Part shown: positions 1-9,515 of the stretch, in pieces
Layout of the letters: each line of letters starts with the position of its first letter
Position numbering within the stretch: the first letter of the stretch is position 1
Assembly: GCA_030323885.1 (NCBI GenBank)
Contig: CM059196.1
Location: forward strand, 39,322,535 to 39,386,534
Reading direction: 5' to 3'
DNA length: 64,000 nt
Source of the DNA: Branchipolynoe longqiensis
Taxonomy: Eukaryota; Annelida; Polychaeta; Phyllodocida; Polynoidae
Position numbers and translations under genes: made by a program
Notes under the pieces: generated by a model
Database searches by the model: none
Told to the model about the DNA's origin: nothing
The model's input: only the letters and a program-made list of their open reading frames with translations

Positions 1-98
1 ATCGCGAGGTCAGGTAGGTGCAGTTTAAAGGTGCACTGACACCGCCACACCATATTGATGCATTCACATGTCACGTGATCAAATACAACATTACTATG

Positions 99-432
99 AC
101 CTGGCTCGGTGGCCGAATCGGTACAGCGTGGGCTTCGCGTGCGGGAGATCGGGAGTTCGGTTCCCAATCGAGTCAAATCAATGACTTATAAAATTGATAC
201 TTGTCGCTTCCTAGCCTGGTGTTCAGCATTAATAGGACAGCCCAAGGACTGGCTAGCTCAGTGTCAGGATAAGGTGATTGAGTGGGATATCGCGTCATGG
301 TGCTGGCACCCTGAGATATCAGTGGAGCAGCACTATAAAGTTGCCATGAGTACGCACCGTCGCACGTCGGTACACATTCTGATATGACCTTAGATGTTTC
401 TAGGAAGTAAAACTCCAAGAACCAACCAACAT
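99..432 (+). mobile_element. SINE family A, full-length copy (single-B-box head)
   Basis: A tRNA-like head has an A-box region (GGTGGCCGAATCGG) and a B-box region (GAGTTCGGTTCCCAATC). The family body follows (AATGACTTATAAAATTGATAC, GACTGGCTAGCTCAGTGTCAG, CAGCACTATAAAGTTGCCA), then the constant tail (GATATGACCTTAGATG, AAACTCCAAGAACC). I define this family from the many copies in the window. Transcription by RNA polymerase III is inferred from the head. Confidence 0.8.
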
Positions 433-433
433 T

Positions 434-690
434 ACTATGATCGGACAAAGCGTCACGCCGATACTGTGACTGAGGGGGATATCGGGTCATGGTGCCGATG
501 GCATGGTGTCCCAGTGAAGCATCAACTCTATAAAGCTGTCGTAAATGCGCAGCTGTCAATAGTGACGCCCCCATCGGCTTCCCACCTGACTTAGACACTA
601 ACACTAACCAGCCACTGAATGTACATGATTCTGCATGTCCGACACTATAAAGGTCGCCTTGAGTATGCACTATCACATTATAGAACAGTT
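434..690 (+). mobile_element. SINE family A, degraded partial copies
   Basis: The body segment without a head runs from TGACTGAGGGGGATATCGGG through the CACTATAAAG-like segment, then a second short CACTATAAAGGTCGCC segment near 640-675. It looks like old fragments abutting the copy at 99-432. Confidence 0.5.
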
Positions 691-880
691 TGCTAGAAGA
701 TACAACAAAAGCAGCATCTGTTAAAAAAAAACTAAACTCTATCCTCAAAAGTCACTTATTTTGTACCTAATTCTAAGTGTGTCATATTATGTTTGCATTG
801 TCCAATGACTTACTTAGAATGGCTCTTGCTAGTGATGGAGCGCTATTAAATTTACATTATTATTATTACCATTGGTTGGT

Positions 881-926
881 GTCTGTCCGTCATATGACCT
901 CAGACGTTGCTAGGACGTTAAACTTT
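881..926 (+). mobile_element. SINE family A solo tail
   Basis: Only the constant 3' tail is present (CATATGACCTCAGACG, TTGCTAGGACG, TTAAACT). 5' truncation leaving the tail is typical of reverse-transcribed elements. Confidence 0.55.
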
Positions 927-1040
927 CCAATTGAAACCGGAAGCACTGCGGATCCAACATTTCACTTCCAGTTTAGTGACACGATGTCGCCTTTTGTTTG
1001 ATGCTTGTTGAAACGAGTTCCTGACTTCCTGTGTCGGTAG

Positions 1041-1141
1041 ATATAACATCCGGTACGGGCGGGTCACCGCCACTGATCAGGAAGTGGAAGAGGCTGCGCG
1101 CACAGCCGACATCCACGACAGGATAGTGAGCATGGCCGACG
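1041..1141 (+). CDS. ABCB6: ABCB6-like exon n-3
   Basis: The acceptor AG is at 1039-1040 and the donor GT at 1142-1143. The first base completes a codon from the unseen upstream exon, and the last base starts a Gly codon finished by the next exon. It encodes [10 protein letters not shown], a Glu-rich helix, then [12 protein letters not shown], the helical subdomain between the Q-loop and the ABC signature. Confidence 0.85.
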
Positions 1142-4100
1142 GTAGGTGGCGGCACTGTCTGCGGACGCTGGCACAAGGCGCAGGTCAAAGGCTTTCACGT
1201 TATATTCTCACAATGTGTTCAATGAGCACTCACCATTTCTTGGTTATTAATAACCTTCATAGACAAGCTTAAAAATTGTCTGGGTAAATGCATGGGGTCG
1301 ATGTGTAAATTTTCCCTTTAGCACAAAGTCATGCAGGTATGCAGGGATATATTAAATTATGTAGTATTGCTAGCATATGTAATACACAGAGGCAACAATA
1401 ATAATTTGCCTGGCTGTCAATAAAATAAAGAATTAATTATCAGCATTCTAATGTGGAAACCAAGTATTTGATGCCCAGTTTTAGAGAATGCCCCATATGC
1501 TACTATAATAGATCATGATATGTGATACATGTATACTAAGTTTATGTATGCATATACTATATAATGGAACAGCTCTTTTCCTAAATGTGATAAGTGCCAA
1601 TCTATAGAAATGATCTTGTAATGTCAATGACAACCTCGTAGTTTGTGCTTTGGAAAAGAGCTGTTCATATATATATAAAGAACTGTTCATATTTATACAT
1701 ATTTAACCGTCTGGCTATTCCACCCCCGATTAAGGTGAGTATTCATGCTAATTTATGTAATTATTTCCTTCTGAATTTCCTGGGCCTGCCGCGGGCCGCC
1801 GCAGCCTCTCATCCCGTCTGCAGGTAGTCTGTCTCCATCGGTGTCCACCCCGTACTTAAGGCGGCCAGCCAGAGTTTCGTCTAAATACTGGAATTTGCCT
1901 TCACGCGCATTTATCGGCCTAAAGGATATACTAAGCGGTCAAGCTAGTGTTGCTGCTGCTGTCACGGTTAATCCGCCTAAGTGCATGTCGTTATTTTAGC
2001 CAACAGTAACACTACGTTAATTCCGTTAATATGTCTGTTATTATATTCCCGCAGATGGGTTAATTAACTGCATAAGGCCTATTTAGGCATACGGCCCTTA
2101 ATTACATATAAAGCAATCAAATATCAGGTTTTCCATAGCAGTTAATCTACAATAAGACTGGAGGATAGTAAAGAATGCAAGGAACGTTCCAATCCACCTT
2201 TCCAAGAGCTCATGACTTTATTCTTACCATAACTAACAAGATGGAGTAGTAGCAGGTTATATTATTATAGATAAATCCCCTCCCATGGTTATTTACGTTA
2301 AAGAAGTTTAGAATTTCAATAAATAAGGCCTAAATCTCGGCTAAAACATCGGAGCGTGCAAAAACACGTCCGATGGGTCTGGGTCCGAATGCCCAACCTC
2401 GCTCCCGTTGCTTGGATAGTTGCAATTGACGTATTCCAGCAACGCTTTACGGCCGAGAACCCGCGGCCGCGCAAATGGTGGCGATTTGCGCACCCGTGGA
2501 ACCGAGTAGCCCACATCTACAAATGCGAGTCGCTCGGCACCAGCACGCAACTGCCCAAGGCGAGCAGTCTCGCCTACTTCACATATATGAAGAGCTCTTT
2601 TCCAAAATGCGATAATCGCTGATAAAAAAAATGCCAGGGTTTTGAATCCCATGATGCTCGTGCTTTGGAAAAGAGCCATCCATATATGTATAAATATGAA
2701 GAGCTCTTTATATATATATGAACAGCTCTTTTCCAAAGCAACAAACTACGAGGTTGGCATTGACATTACAAGATCATTTCTTTAGATCGGTGCTTATTGC
2801 GTTTGGGAAAAGAGCTGTTCCGTTATATTATATATGCATACATAAACTTAGTATATACAGTATACATGTATCACATATCATACTTTATGGTCATGTAGGT
2901 TACGACAGTCGGATCGGGGAACGTGGCCTGAAACTGAGCGGTGGGGAGAGACAGCGGATCGCCATAGCGCGTACAGTGCTAAAGGCACCAGAGATTGTCC
3001 TACTGGATGAGGTGAGGACTCAAAGTTACATAGTCCGACGGTTTTGAGTTTTTAACATTTTCTGAAATACAAATATCAGGTTGAACTTTATCACTGACCT
3101 TAGATTTGATTGAAGTAACTTTGATTTTAAATGGCTAACTTTGGAGATGCTTGAAGTGTAAATATGCCAACTTTAATTTGAGCATGCTTGTCAAAGCTCT
3201 GACACCATAGGGTTCAGCAGTACTGGGTTCTATTACATGATTTGGTATGCCCTCCTATGCAGCAACCAATGCTTAATAAGTGCACCAGTATCTAATGTGA
3301 CTGAGTGGGATATCGGTCAAGGTGCCTGCAGTAGGCCTGGGGCCGTATGCACCAATCGGTGATAGGCTTAGCCGGAGTTAAGGCGCTAGCCGCGGTTAGC
3401 TACCTCTGGGTAGCGACGGGTTGGAAAAATGTGTGAATTGGTATGCACCAATGTTCTAGCAGGGGCAGATAGCTAACCATGAAGTTATTTATAGATTTGG
3501 GAACTCCCTCGAGTCAACAACATGAATAACACTGCCAATGCAGCGGGCGCGTTAATAACGGTTCAAATTTAGGGTTAAATTGATAAGATTTCACTTATTG
3601 CGTATGTAATTCTGTTAAATATGACAGCATTGAATAGATTTGGGCCTAATATATTGCCGCCGATTCGGCAGCGGCGGTGGCCATTTTTAGTTGACGTTGG
3701 ACAGTATGGATATCGACGTCGAAGCCGCAGCGGCATCTTGTTTACTTCACATTCATCGATTCGACAGTATGCATTTCGCTGCCGATTTAGCGGCAGCATT
3801 AATATCGGTTCGAATTTAGGGTTTATTTAATAAAATATCACATTTAGAGTATGTAATTCTGTCAAATATGATCTCATTGAAGAGATTTGGGCTCCATCCT
3901 GACACTAGCCTAACACTAACACCGCTGAACTCCAACTCTGAAAGTGGTTTAGCTTAGCCTAGGCTAAAGTCTGCGGTTAGCGCTGGCACAGATTGGTGCA
4001 TACCGATTTCCCACATTTAGCCATGTGGAGCTAGCCAAGCTGCGGTTAAGGCCCTATCACCGATTGGTGCAACTGGTCTCCCACTGGGGCTGCACTATGA

Positions 4101-7087
4101 AAGTTGCCAAGAGCGTTCACTATCACAAGTCGGTAGCTAATACTGATATGACCTTAGATGTTACCAGGATGTAAAACTCCAACAAACAAACTTACATTAT
4201 CTTTCACATTCTCATTACCACACCTCCTCTGTAACCCAGTAGGGCTGCACTATTAAAGTCGCCATGAGCATGCACTGTACCCATCCTGATATGACCTTAG
4301 ATGTTGCCAGGTGTCCAATCCTGATATGACCTTAGATATTACCAGGATGTAAAACCCAAACAAACAAACTTACATTATCTTCCACATTCTCATTACCTCC
4401 CGGGTACCCCCCTCACCCTCCCTCCCACTCTCCCCCTACTCTCCTCCCCACTGTCCCCTCACTCTCCCCCCTACGCTCCCCCCTACTCTGCCCCCACTCT
4501 CCTCCACATCTCTCACCCCCACCCCACACTCACCCCCTATTCTCCCCCTCCACTCTCCCCCTACCCTCCCCTCCACTTCCCCCCGTCTCTCCCCCTACTC
4601 CCCCACTCCCCCACTCTCGCCCTCCACTCACCCCTCAACTCTCCCCCTACTCTCCCCCCCACTCTCACCCCTCCACTCCCCCCACCCCCCCTCTCCCCCT
4701 CCACTCTCCCCCCCTCCCCCACCTCCCCCACCCTCCCCCTCTCCCCCTCCCCACCTCCCCCTCCCCTCCTCTCCCCTCCCCCCACTCTCCCCTCCCCACT
4801 CTCCCCCCTCCCCTCCCTACTCTCCCCCCCACTCCCTACCTCCCCCTCCCACTCCCCCTACCTCCCCCCTACCTCCCTCCCCCTCTCTCCCCCCCTCCCC
4901 CCACTCTCCCCCCCCTCACCCCCTCCCCCCACCCTCCCCCCCTCTCCCCCCTCCCCCCTCCCACTCTCCCCCACCCTCCCCCTCCCCTCACTCTTCCCCC
5001 TCCCCTACTCTCCCCCCATCCCCCCACTCTCCCCCCTCACCTCCCCCCCTCCCCCACTCTCCCCCCCTCCCCCTACCCCCTCCCACCCCTCCACCCTCCC
5101 CCCTCACTCCCCCCCCCCCCCCCCCATTCTCCTCCCTACTCTCTTCCCCCGTACTCCTCCCACCTACTCTCTCTATCCCCCCACTCTCACACCTTACTCT
5201 CCCCCCCACTCCACTACACCCCCCCCCCCCCCTCACTAGGCGACCTCTGCCCTGGACACACAGACAGAGCGTCACATCCAGACGTCGCTGGGCCGGGTGT
5301 GTGAGAGCAGGACGACGCTGGTCGTGGCCCACCGTCTGTCCACCGTCATCCACGCGCACCAGATCCTCGTCCTGGACGCCGGCACCGTGCGGGAGAGAGG
5401 CCGGTCAGTGGCACCCACAGTCGGGCATGCTACGTCATAGGTCACGTGGGGTTCTGTTTCCTCACCTTTATCGGCCTGCAAAGATGCATACCTTTAATTC
5501 TTTTTAGAAATTGTGAGTTTCGATGTCATAGATTACGTGCTTTTCTGTCTACACATCGATATCGGCCAGCAAAGATTTTTAAGTTAAAAAAAAAAAGTGT
5601 GAGCTTTGACATCATAGATCACGTGCTTTTGTGTTTACACATCGATTTCGGCCAGCAAATGTTTACGCCTTTAAATTTTAAGTTTCTTTGAAATTGTGAG
5701 TTTTGAGGTCATAGATTACATGCTTTTTTCTTTACACATCGATTTCGGCCAGCAAAGGTTCACGCCTTTAAATTTTAAGTTTTTTTGAAATTGTGAATTT
5801 TGAAGTCATAGATCCCGTACTTTTCTGTTTACACGTCGATTTCAGCCACCGAAGGTGGATACCGTTAACAAATTTGTTGTAATTGGGGTTTTTTTAACTT
5901 CAAAAGTGTCTCTTGACACATAGTTGATTTTGTATTTTGTACATACTATGTAAAAGTGATGGCCCGATTGACAGGATGAGATTTGAACACTTCGCACCAT
6001 GATTATGACCTTTGCTGTCGATGTGGCGTTAAGCAATTACCACTAACTAACTAAAGCCGTGTTTACACGGGCAATTCTAAACCGATTTAGACAAAGCGAT
6101 TTATATGAAGCGATGTAGTGGAACGTTTATATGAAGCGATGTAGTGGAACGAATTTGCCTGTAGCCGGCAAGCACCGCTATTTGACACTATCGCTGCCCG
6201 GGAACCAGCAGCCTTAGTGGTGAGCCTGTAGCCGGCAAGCACCGCTATTTTACACTATCACCGCCCGGGAACCAGCTGTATCGCTTCATCTATACTACCT
6301 GGCAAGGTGGTTTACATCTACCGGTTTATATGAATCGATTCAGCCCTAAAACGCCACAGTGTCGCGTTTACACGGCAAATGTAAATCGATCTAGGCAAGT
6401 GGTTTTATATGAAGCGTTTTAACTCGCCCGTGTAAACACGGCTTAACTGTATTCCTTCAGAATTGTATTTTGACGTCATTGCTCACGTGTTTCCTGCTTT
6501 CACATCCATATTAGACGGCATTGATGTGGAGCTCCAGAATTGCATGCAATGATTAGAGAACCCTGTCCATTGAGGATTTGTACTTTGAGATCATTCATTG
6601 CTCATGTGTTTCTTGTTATGCATTCATGTTGGATAGCAAAGATGTGCTGATTCAGCATTGCATGCAATGATTAGCGAACCCTGCCCATTTGAGGATTTAT
6701 ATCTTGACGTCACCAGTAGCTTATGTAATCATACCCTCATCACATTGCAGCCACGAGGAGCTGCTATCAGCCGGGGGGATCTACGCACAGATGTGGGTGC
6801 ATCAGCAAAGAAGTCCAAGCGCCAGCAGTCGCCCGACAACAGCGCCTCTGTCAGCACCATCCACAGCATCAACACCACTGCAAGCACCACCATCAACAGC
6901 AACAGCAAGATCAACACCAACATCCCAATCGACGCCGTTTGCTCCGCCGACTGACTGTTGCGCGTCACAAACTGGAGCCCCCACAACATCGACATCCACA
7001 TGCACAGCTTCGACCTTTACATCACCAGCAAATTCAGAATCAACATCAGCAAGAGCAGCAAAACGAGAATTGCAGGAACCACCCTAG
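1041..7087 (+). CDS. ABCB6: ABCB6-like half ABC transporter, 3' part (four exons: 1041-1141, 2899-3011, 5240-5403, 6751-7087)
   Basis: The four exons splice in one continuous frame with AG acceptors and GT donors, giving 237 complete codons plus a stop. The peptide is the C-terminal half of an ABC nucleotide-binding domain. It runs from an NIRYGRV stretch, through the LSGGERQR signature, IVLLDE Walker B, ATSALDT D-loop and VAHRLST H-loop, to [13 protein letters not shown] at the end. This order and the final GR-HEELL-GGIY-MW segment match ABCB6/HMT1-type half transporters rather than ABCB7, which ends in a Cys-containing tail. Family role: ATP-driven export of porphyrin or metal-thiol cargo at mitochondrial, endolysosomal or plasma membranes. 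The Walker A, membrane domain and N-terminus must lie left of base 1041, outside the window. After the conserved MWVHQQ the last exon adds about 90 residues rich in Ser, Thr, Pro and Ala, longer and lower-complexity than the vertebrate tail as I recall it. The introns are 1757, 2228 and 1347 bp and consist mostly of repeats. Orthology within ABCB6/HMT1 is inferred. Confidence 0.85.
1567..1666. mobile_element. Snapback mini-MITE, copy a
   Basis: A 100-bp unit starts GAACAGCTCTTTTCC and ends GGAAAAGAGCTGTTC, so it can fold into a hairpin. It is flanked by TATA-rich DNA. It is the reverse complement of copy c and forms part of the long inverted repeat. Confidence 0.65.
2589..2679. mobile_element. 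Snapback mini-MITE, copy b (diverged)
   Basis: A unit of about 90 bp has ends GAAGAGCTCTTTTCC and GGAAAAGAGCCATC. The interior differs from copies a and c, but the terminal repeats are the same and the flanks are TATAT-type. Confidence 0.55.
2720..2820. mobile_element. Snapback mini-MITE, copy c
   Basis: A 101-bp unit starts GAACAGCTCTTTTCC and ends GGGAAAAGAGCTGTTC. It lies about 80 bp upstream of an ABCB6 exon acceptor. Confidence 0.65.
2899..3011 (+). CDS. ABCB6: ABCB6-like exon n-2 (ABC signature and Walker B)
   Basis: The acceptor AG is at 2897-2898 and the donor GT at 3012-3013. The exon opens with two bases of a split Gly codon and ends in phase 0 after Glu of LLDE. It encodes [25 protein letters not shown], then IVLLDE. 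These are the signature motif and Walker B with the catalytic Glu, all intact. The acceptor lies only 17 bp from the outer end of a long inverted repeat (ends 2881). Confidence 0.9.
3050..3290 (-). repeat. Repeat family F (AT-rich MITE-like), copy 1
   Basis: The sequence matches, in reverse complement, the copy at 31395-31645. Shared blocks include the reverse complement of AAAATGTTAGCCATTTAAAA, a GACACCATAG segment, ATGCAGCAAC and CACCAGTATCTAA. A family A SINE fragment begins at its right edge. Confidence 0.55.
3291..3340 (+). mobile_element. SINE family A body, left part, split by a MITE
   Basis: The family body TGTGACTGAGTGGGATATCG through a GGCCTGG segment stops abruptly at 3340 and resumes at 4071 with CTGGTCTCCCACTGGGG. 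The MITE at 3341-4070 therefore inserted into an existing SINE. Confidence 0.6.
3341..4070. mobile_element. Harbinger-like MITE with 20-bp-class TIRs (H1)
   Basis: The left end reads GGCCG then TATGCACCAATCGGTGATAGG. The right end is the inverted CCTATCACCGATTGGTGCA. The interior holds two direct copies of a segment with TATGTAATTCTGT and GATTTGGGC (about 3603-3650 and 3850-3893), and GC-rich mirrored blocks around 3655-3800. It splits a SINE. The superfamily assignment rests only on the GGGCC-type terminus. Confidence 0.65.
4071..4192 (+). mobile_element. SINE family A, right part after MITE insertion
   Basis: It continues the SINE broken at 3340: CTGGTCTCCCACTGGGG, GCACTATGAAAGTTGCC, then the tail CTGATATGACCTTAGATG and GTAAAACTCCAAC. 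Confidence 0.65.
4233..4396 (+). mobile_element. SINE family A tails, two in tandem
   Basis: Two consecutive tails are present (GATATGACCTTAGATG at about 4292 and 4323). The downstream words ACATTATCTT and CACATTCTCATTACC also occur after the previous tail near 4195-4217, so a segment carrying the tail was tandemly duplicated. Confidence 0.6.
4398..5237 (+). repeat. Giant polypyrimidine (CT-rich) tract in ABCB6 intron
   Basis: About 840 bases are almost only C and T with rare A and G. They are made of CTCCCC/CCCCACT words and run straight into the acceptor AG at 5238-5239. The tract serves as an oversized polypyrimidine tract for the exon. Mirror-type C/T DNA of this length can form triplex structures; that is inference. 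Confidence 0.9.
5240..5403 (+). CDS. ABCB6: ABCB6-like exon n-1 (D-loop and H-loop)
   Basis: The acceptor AG is at 5238-5239, directly after an ~840-bp pyrimidine tract; the donor GT is at 5404-5405. It starts in phase 0 with ATSALDT and contains [12 protein letters not shown], with the switch His. It ends after two bases of an Arg codon in ERGR. GC content is far above the flanking intron. Confidence 0.9.
5425..5870 (+). repeat. Intronic ~90-bp tandem repeat (about 5 units)
   Basis: Units contain GTCATAGATCACGTGCTTTT, a TACACATCGATTTCGGCC block, GCCTTTAAATTTTAAG and a GAAATTGTGAG link. Diverged relatives continue at 6455-6735, so the array was probably one block before other elements inserted. 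Confidence 0.8.
5890..6051 (+). mobile_element. SINE-like tail D in ABCB6 intron
   Basis: The blocks GTAAAAGTGATGG, GATTATGACC, TTTGCTGTCGATGTGGCGTT and a CTAACTAACTAA end match 36760-36930 and 54985-55130 and, inverted, 53340-53420. A short (AATC)n or (CTAA)n 3' end is typical of SINE tails. Confidence 0.55.
6055..6443. mobile_element. Harbinger-like MITE with TAA target duplication (H2)
   Basis: The termini are AGCCGTGTTTACACGGGC and its exact inverse GCCCGTGTAAACACGGCT, flanked by TAA at 6052-6054 and 6444-6446. A 3-bp TAA/TTA duplication is the hallmark of PIF/Harbinger elements. The interior has direct duplications of a TTTATATGAAGCGATG unit and of a CTGTAGCCGGCAAGCACCGC unit. It is non-coding and landed in the tail of SINE-like D. 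Confidence 0.85.
6455..6735 (+). repeat. Intronic ~115-bp tandem duplication before the last ABCB6 exon
   Basis: Two and a half units contain GCATGCAATGATTAG, GAACCCTG, CATTGAGGATTT and TCATTGCTCACGTGTTTC-like blocks. They are distantly similar to the 5425-5870 array (GTCAT-GCTCACGTG, TCACATC). The array ends about 15 bp before the terminal-exon acceptor. Confidence 0.65.
6751..7087 (+). CDS. ABCB6: ABCB6-like terminal exon with low-complexity tail
   Basis: The acceptor CAG ends at 6750. One base completes Arg, followed by [19 protein letters not shown], the conserved end of ABCB6/HMT1 proteins. About 90 Ser/Thr/Pro/Ala-rich residues follow, ending RELQEPP and TAG at 7085-7087. The tail is encoded by CAACA/CCACA-like triplets, so slippage-driven growth is plausible. 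I saw no clear AATAAA in the following 350 bases. Confidence 0.85.
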
Positions 7088-7680
7088 TTACTAGTTACTC
7101 CCACAGAACCTGTCTCTGTGAAAGGGCCGCTAAATGACCCTATAGAAAAAGCGTCGGAAGGCTGGGTTATGTATGGACTTAACCACATGAATTTGCAATT
7201 TAATAGCGAAATATATAGTTAAAATTGTACTCTATCATAGCCCGCTATGTTGAAGACTTCATTTATGAAATCATGCAGATTAATAGACATTGCAAGTCAA
7301 ATCAAGAGCATCTAGTGGCCGCCATATTGTATTTTTTAGCATTCTCCTATTTCAATTGTCATCAATTCGATGCCAATATAAATGAAGAGGGCATGCTTGA
7401 ATCAGATCCTCCATATCTTGTTTACTATTGATTCCTATCAAAGCAGATTTGGCTTGGATTTACACATAGTTGTTATTGACCCCTACTCTGGATAGGGGTG
7501 ATCACTTTATCCAGGGCCATCCAGACAGCCGATGTATAGCCGGTAGCAGTCATTAGCAGTAGCATTCCACACCTAAGGGAACCAGTGCTAGTTGCCGACC
7601 TGCCAGGGTCAAGGTCACACATATAAACAATACTGTCAGGGACCAGTTCAAATATAGATAGCCGGTACAATGGAGACAGG
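7088..7680 (+). other. ABCB6 3' flank / presumed 3' UTR, no gene seen
   Basis: Moderate-AT DNA after the stop. No canonical polyadenylation hexamer or coding exon was recognised. It presumably includes the 3' UTR. Confidence 0.3.
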
Positions 7681-7681
7681 T

Positions 7682-7985
7682 TGGTTCGTTGTTGGGAGTT
7701 TTATGATCTGGCAACAACTAAGGTCATATCAGGACGGGCACTCGCTTGTGACCGTGCACGCTCATGACAACTTTATAGTGCTGTCCCACTGGGAAATCAG
7801 GCCACTGGCCCCATGACCTGATATCCCACTCAGTCACATTATCTTGACATTGAGATAACCAGTCCTTTCCCTATGCTATTAATGCCAAACGCTAGGCTAG
7901 GAAGCAACAAGTATAATTTGTATACGTCATTGGTTTGACTCGACCGGGAACCGAAATTCCCATCTCCCGCACGCGAGTCAGCCAT
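7682..7985 (-). mobile_element. SINE family A, full-length, inverted
   Basis: Reverse complement of the family: inverted tail at the left (AACTAAGGTCATATCAGGAC), body, then an inverted head containing TTTGACTCGACCGGGAACCG and CTCCCGCACGCG. Confidence 0.75.
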
Positions 7986-8020
7986 GCACCTGGATTTCTA
8001 GCTGCACTTGATTTAGTTAC

Positions 8021-8140
8021 ATTTTGGTTGTTCATTGGGGTTTTACATCCTAGCAAGATCTAAGGTCATATCAATATGGGTACTGACTTGTGACATTGCG
8101 CAAGCATTGCAACTTTTTATTATGTTGCCCCATCTGTCCG
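8021..8140 (-). mobile_element. SINE family A tail fragment, inverted
   Basis: The inverted tail (TTGGGGTTTTACATCC, ATCTAAGGTCATATC) and part of the body up to GTTGCCCCA are present. The head is missing. Confidence 0.6.
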
Positions 8141-8264
8141 TGATTGTGCTTAGTTAGTTGAACCCACATCCCTGTCTCTGTAACAACACTGTAATTAGTG
8201 TTAAGCAATTCAATAGAAAAAGTGTTGGAGGGAAATAACCAGAGGTAGGTATGGATAGATGAAT

Positions 8265-8345
8265 TGCATCAGTGAGTCTAGATAGCCTAATGGTTAAGAC
8301 GTTGGCCCCAAAATGGCACACATGTGGGTTCGAGTACCGCCATGA
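8265..8345 (+). mobile_element. tRNA-like SINE head of a separate family
   Basis: An A-box-like TAGCCTAATGGTTAAGACG and a B-box-like GGGTTCGAGTACC are about 40 bp apart. A 3' CCA and a closed acceptor stem are not evident, so this is a tRNA-derived head rather than a tRNA gene. A C-rich and A-rich stretch follows. Confidence 0.4.
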
Positions 8346-9160
8346 TATTCCTGTTGGTTTGCAACCCCTCCTCCCCACCCCCCGAAAAAGAAATCCCAAC
8401 AACAACCCTACAAAAAAACAAACAACGGTAAAGACAGAACTATATGGCGGTGGCACAAATAGCACCTTATTCTGATCAGTGTTCACGCCAGTCTCGAGAC
8501 GAGCGGCGTCGTTGGCTGTCCTGTGCGCACCGTGGCGTGCGCAGCTTCCGGAAGAGGTTATGGCATGTCGGCCATCTTTAGCCCGCCATTCGAAACCTAG
8601 GCGCCCTTTTTCTGGGTGGATTGGGCGACGCCCAATACAAAGAAAGAACAAAAGAAGGAAAATGATCATTCATTTTGATTGTGTCTGTTGCTCTGAGAAA
8701 GTTATCCATAACCCAATAAAGTTATCTTTATTATTGTTATTTATGTTGTTGCTTTGTCGTTGGCTATTTTTGTGGAAGTGTGTGTGTGGTGTATTTGTTG
8801 TGGTATTTTGTGGAATTGCTTAGTTATGTCTTCCTTAGGGGATGTTACTTTTTTTGCGGTGGGTTTGATTTTTTTAATGTATTCCTCGTTGGGGTGGGGG
8901 GTGTTTGTTAGTGTTCATTTTTAGGGAGGAGACGGGGAGTTTCTCTTCAATGATCTTGATTAAGGATGTTTTACCAGTGGGGTGGTATAATTTATAATTT
9001 AGTCACTGTGAGAGTGGTCATGAGTTAGGTATAGCTAGACTTTATTTGAAAATACTATTAACCGGAGTGAAGGGAGTTAGACACTATGTAACAATACTAT
9101 GAATAAGGGTTGGGGAGTTTCCCTTCCTTAACCGTCTTGAAGAATGTTTTACTAGTAGGG

Positions 9161-9515
9161 GACCAGACGGGGTGGCCGAATGAGTTGAGCGTCCGTCCCC
9201 TGTTTTGAGAGATCGGCGGGATCCGAACCAATGAGATCGTGGGTTCGAACCCTGGTCGAGTCAAACCAATGACTTAAAAATTGATACTTGTCGTTTCCTT
9301 GCCTGGCGCTCGCCATTACTATGATAGGGCAATGACTGGTTTGCTCAGTGTTAGGATATTGTGACTGAGTGGGATATCAGGTCATGTTGCGGACGGCCTG
9401 ATTTCCCAGTGGGGCAGCACTATAAAAGTCGCCATCAGTGCACACTGTCACAAGTCTGTAAACGTCCTGATATTACCTTAGATGTTGCTAGGACGTACTA
9501 CAACAAACAAACAAA
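9161..9515 (+). mobile_element. SINE family A, intact copy with 11-bp target duplication
   Basis: The copy is flanked by TACTAGTAGGG at 9150-9160 and 9516-9526. The head has two B-box-like segments (ATCCGAACCAATGAGATC and GTGGGTTCGAACCCTGG), then the body and tail, ending in (CAAA)n. The exact duplication defines the element limits as about 355 bp and shows reverse-transcription-type insertion. Confidence 0.92.

Larger units (their letters stand above)
1515..2881. mobile_element. Long inverted-repeat element in ABCB6 intron
   Basis: The arms at about 1515-1700 and 2686-2881 are reverse complements over roughly 190 bp with few mismatches (outer ends ATGATATGTGATAC / GTATCACATATCAT). They enclose about 1 kb. 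Inside, 2340-2580 is GC-rich with overlapping open frames on both strands, unlike the AT-rich arms. This could be a composite of hairpin MITEs or a TIR element that captured foreign DNA. No transposase was recognised. Confidence 0.65.

Noticed and set aside
8265..8345. Candidate true tRNA gene
   Set aside because: A- and B-box-like sequences are present but no paired acceptor stem or plausible anticodon arm; the same holds for all SINE heads here, including 60918 and 61755.
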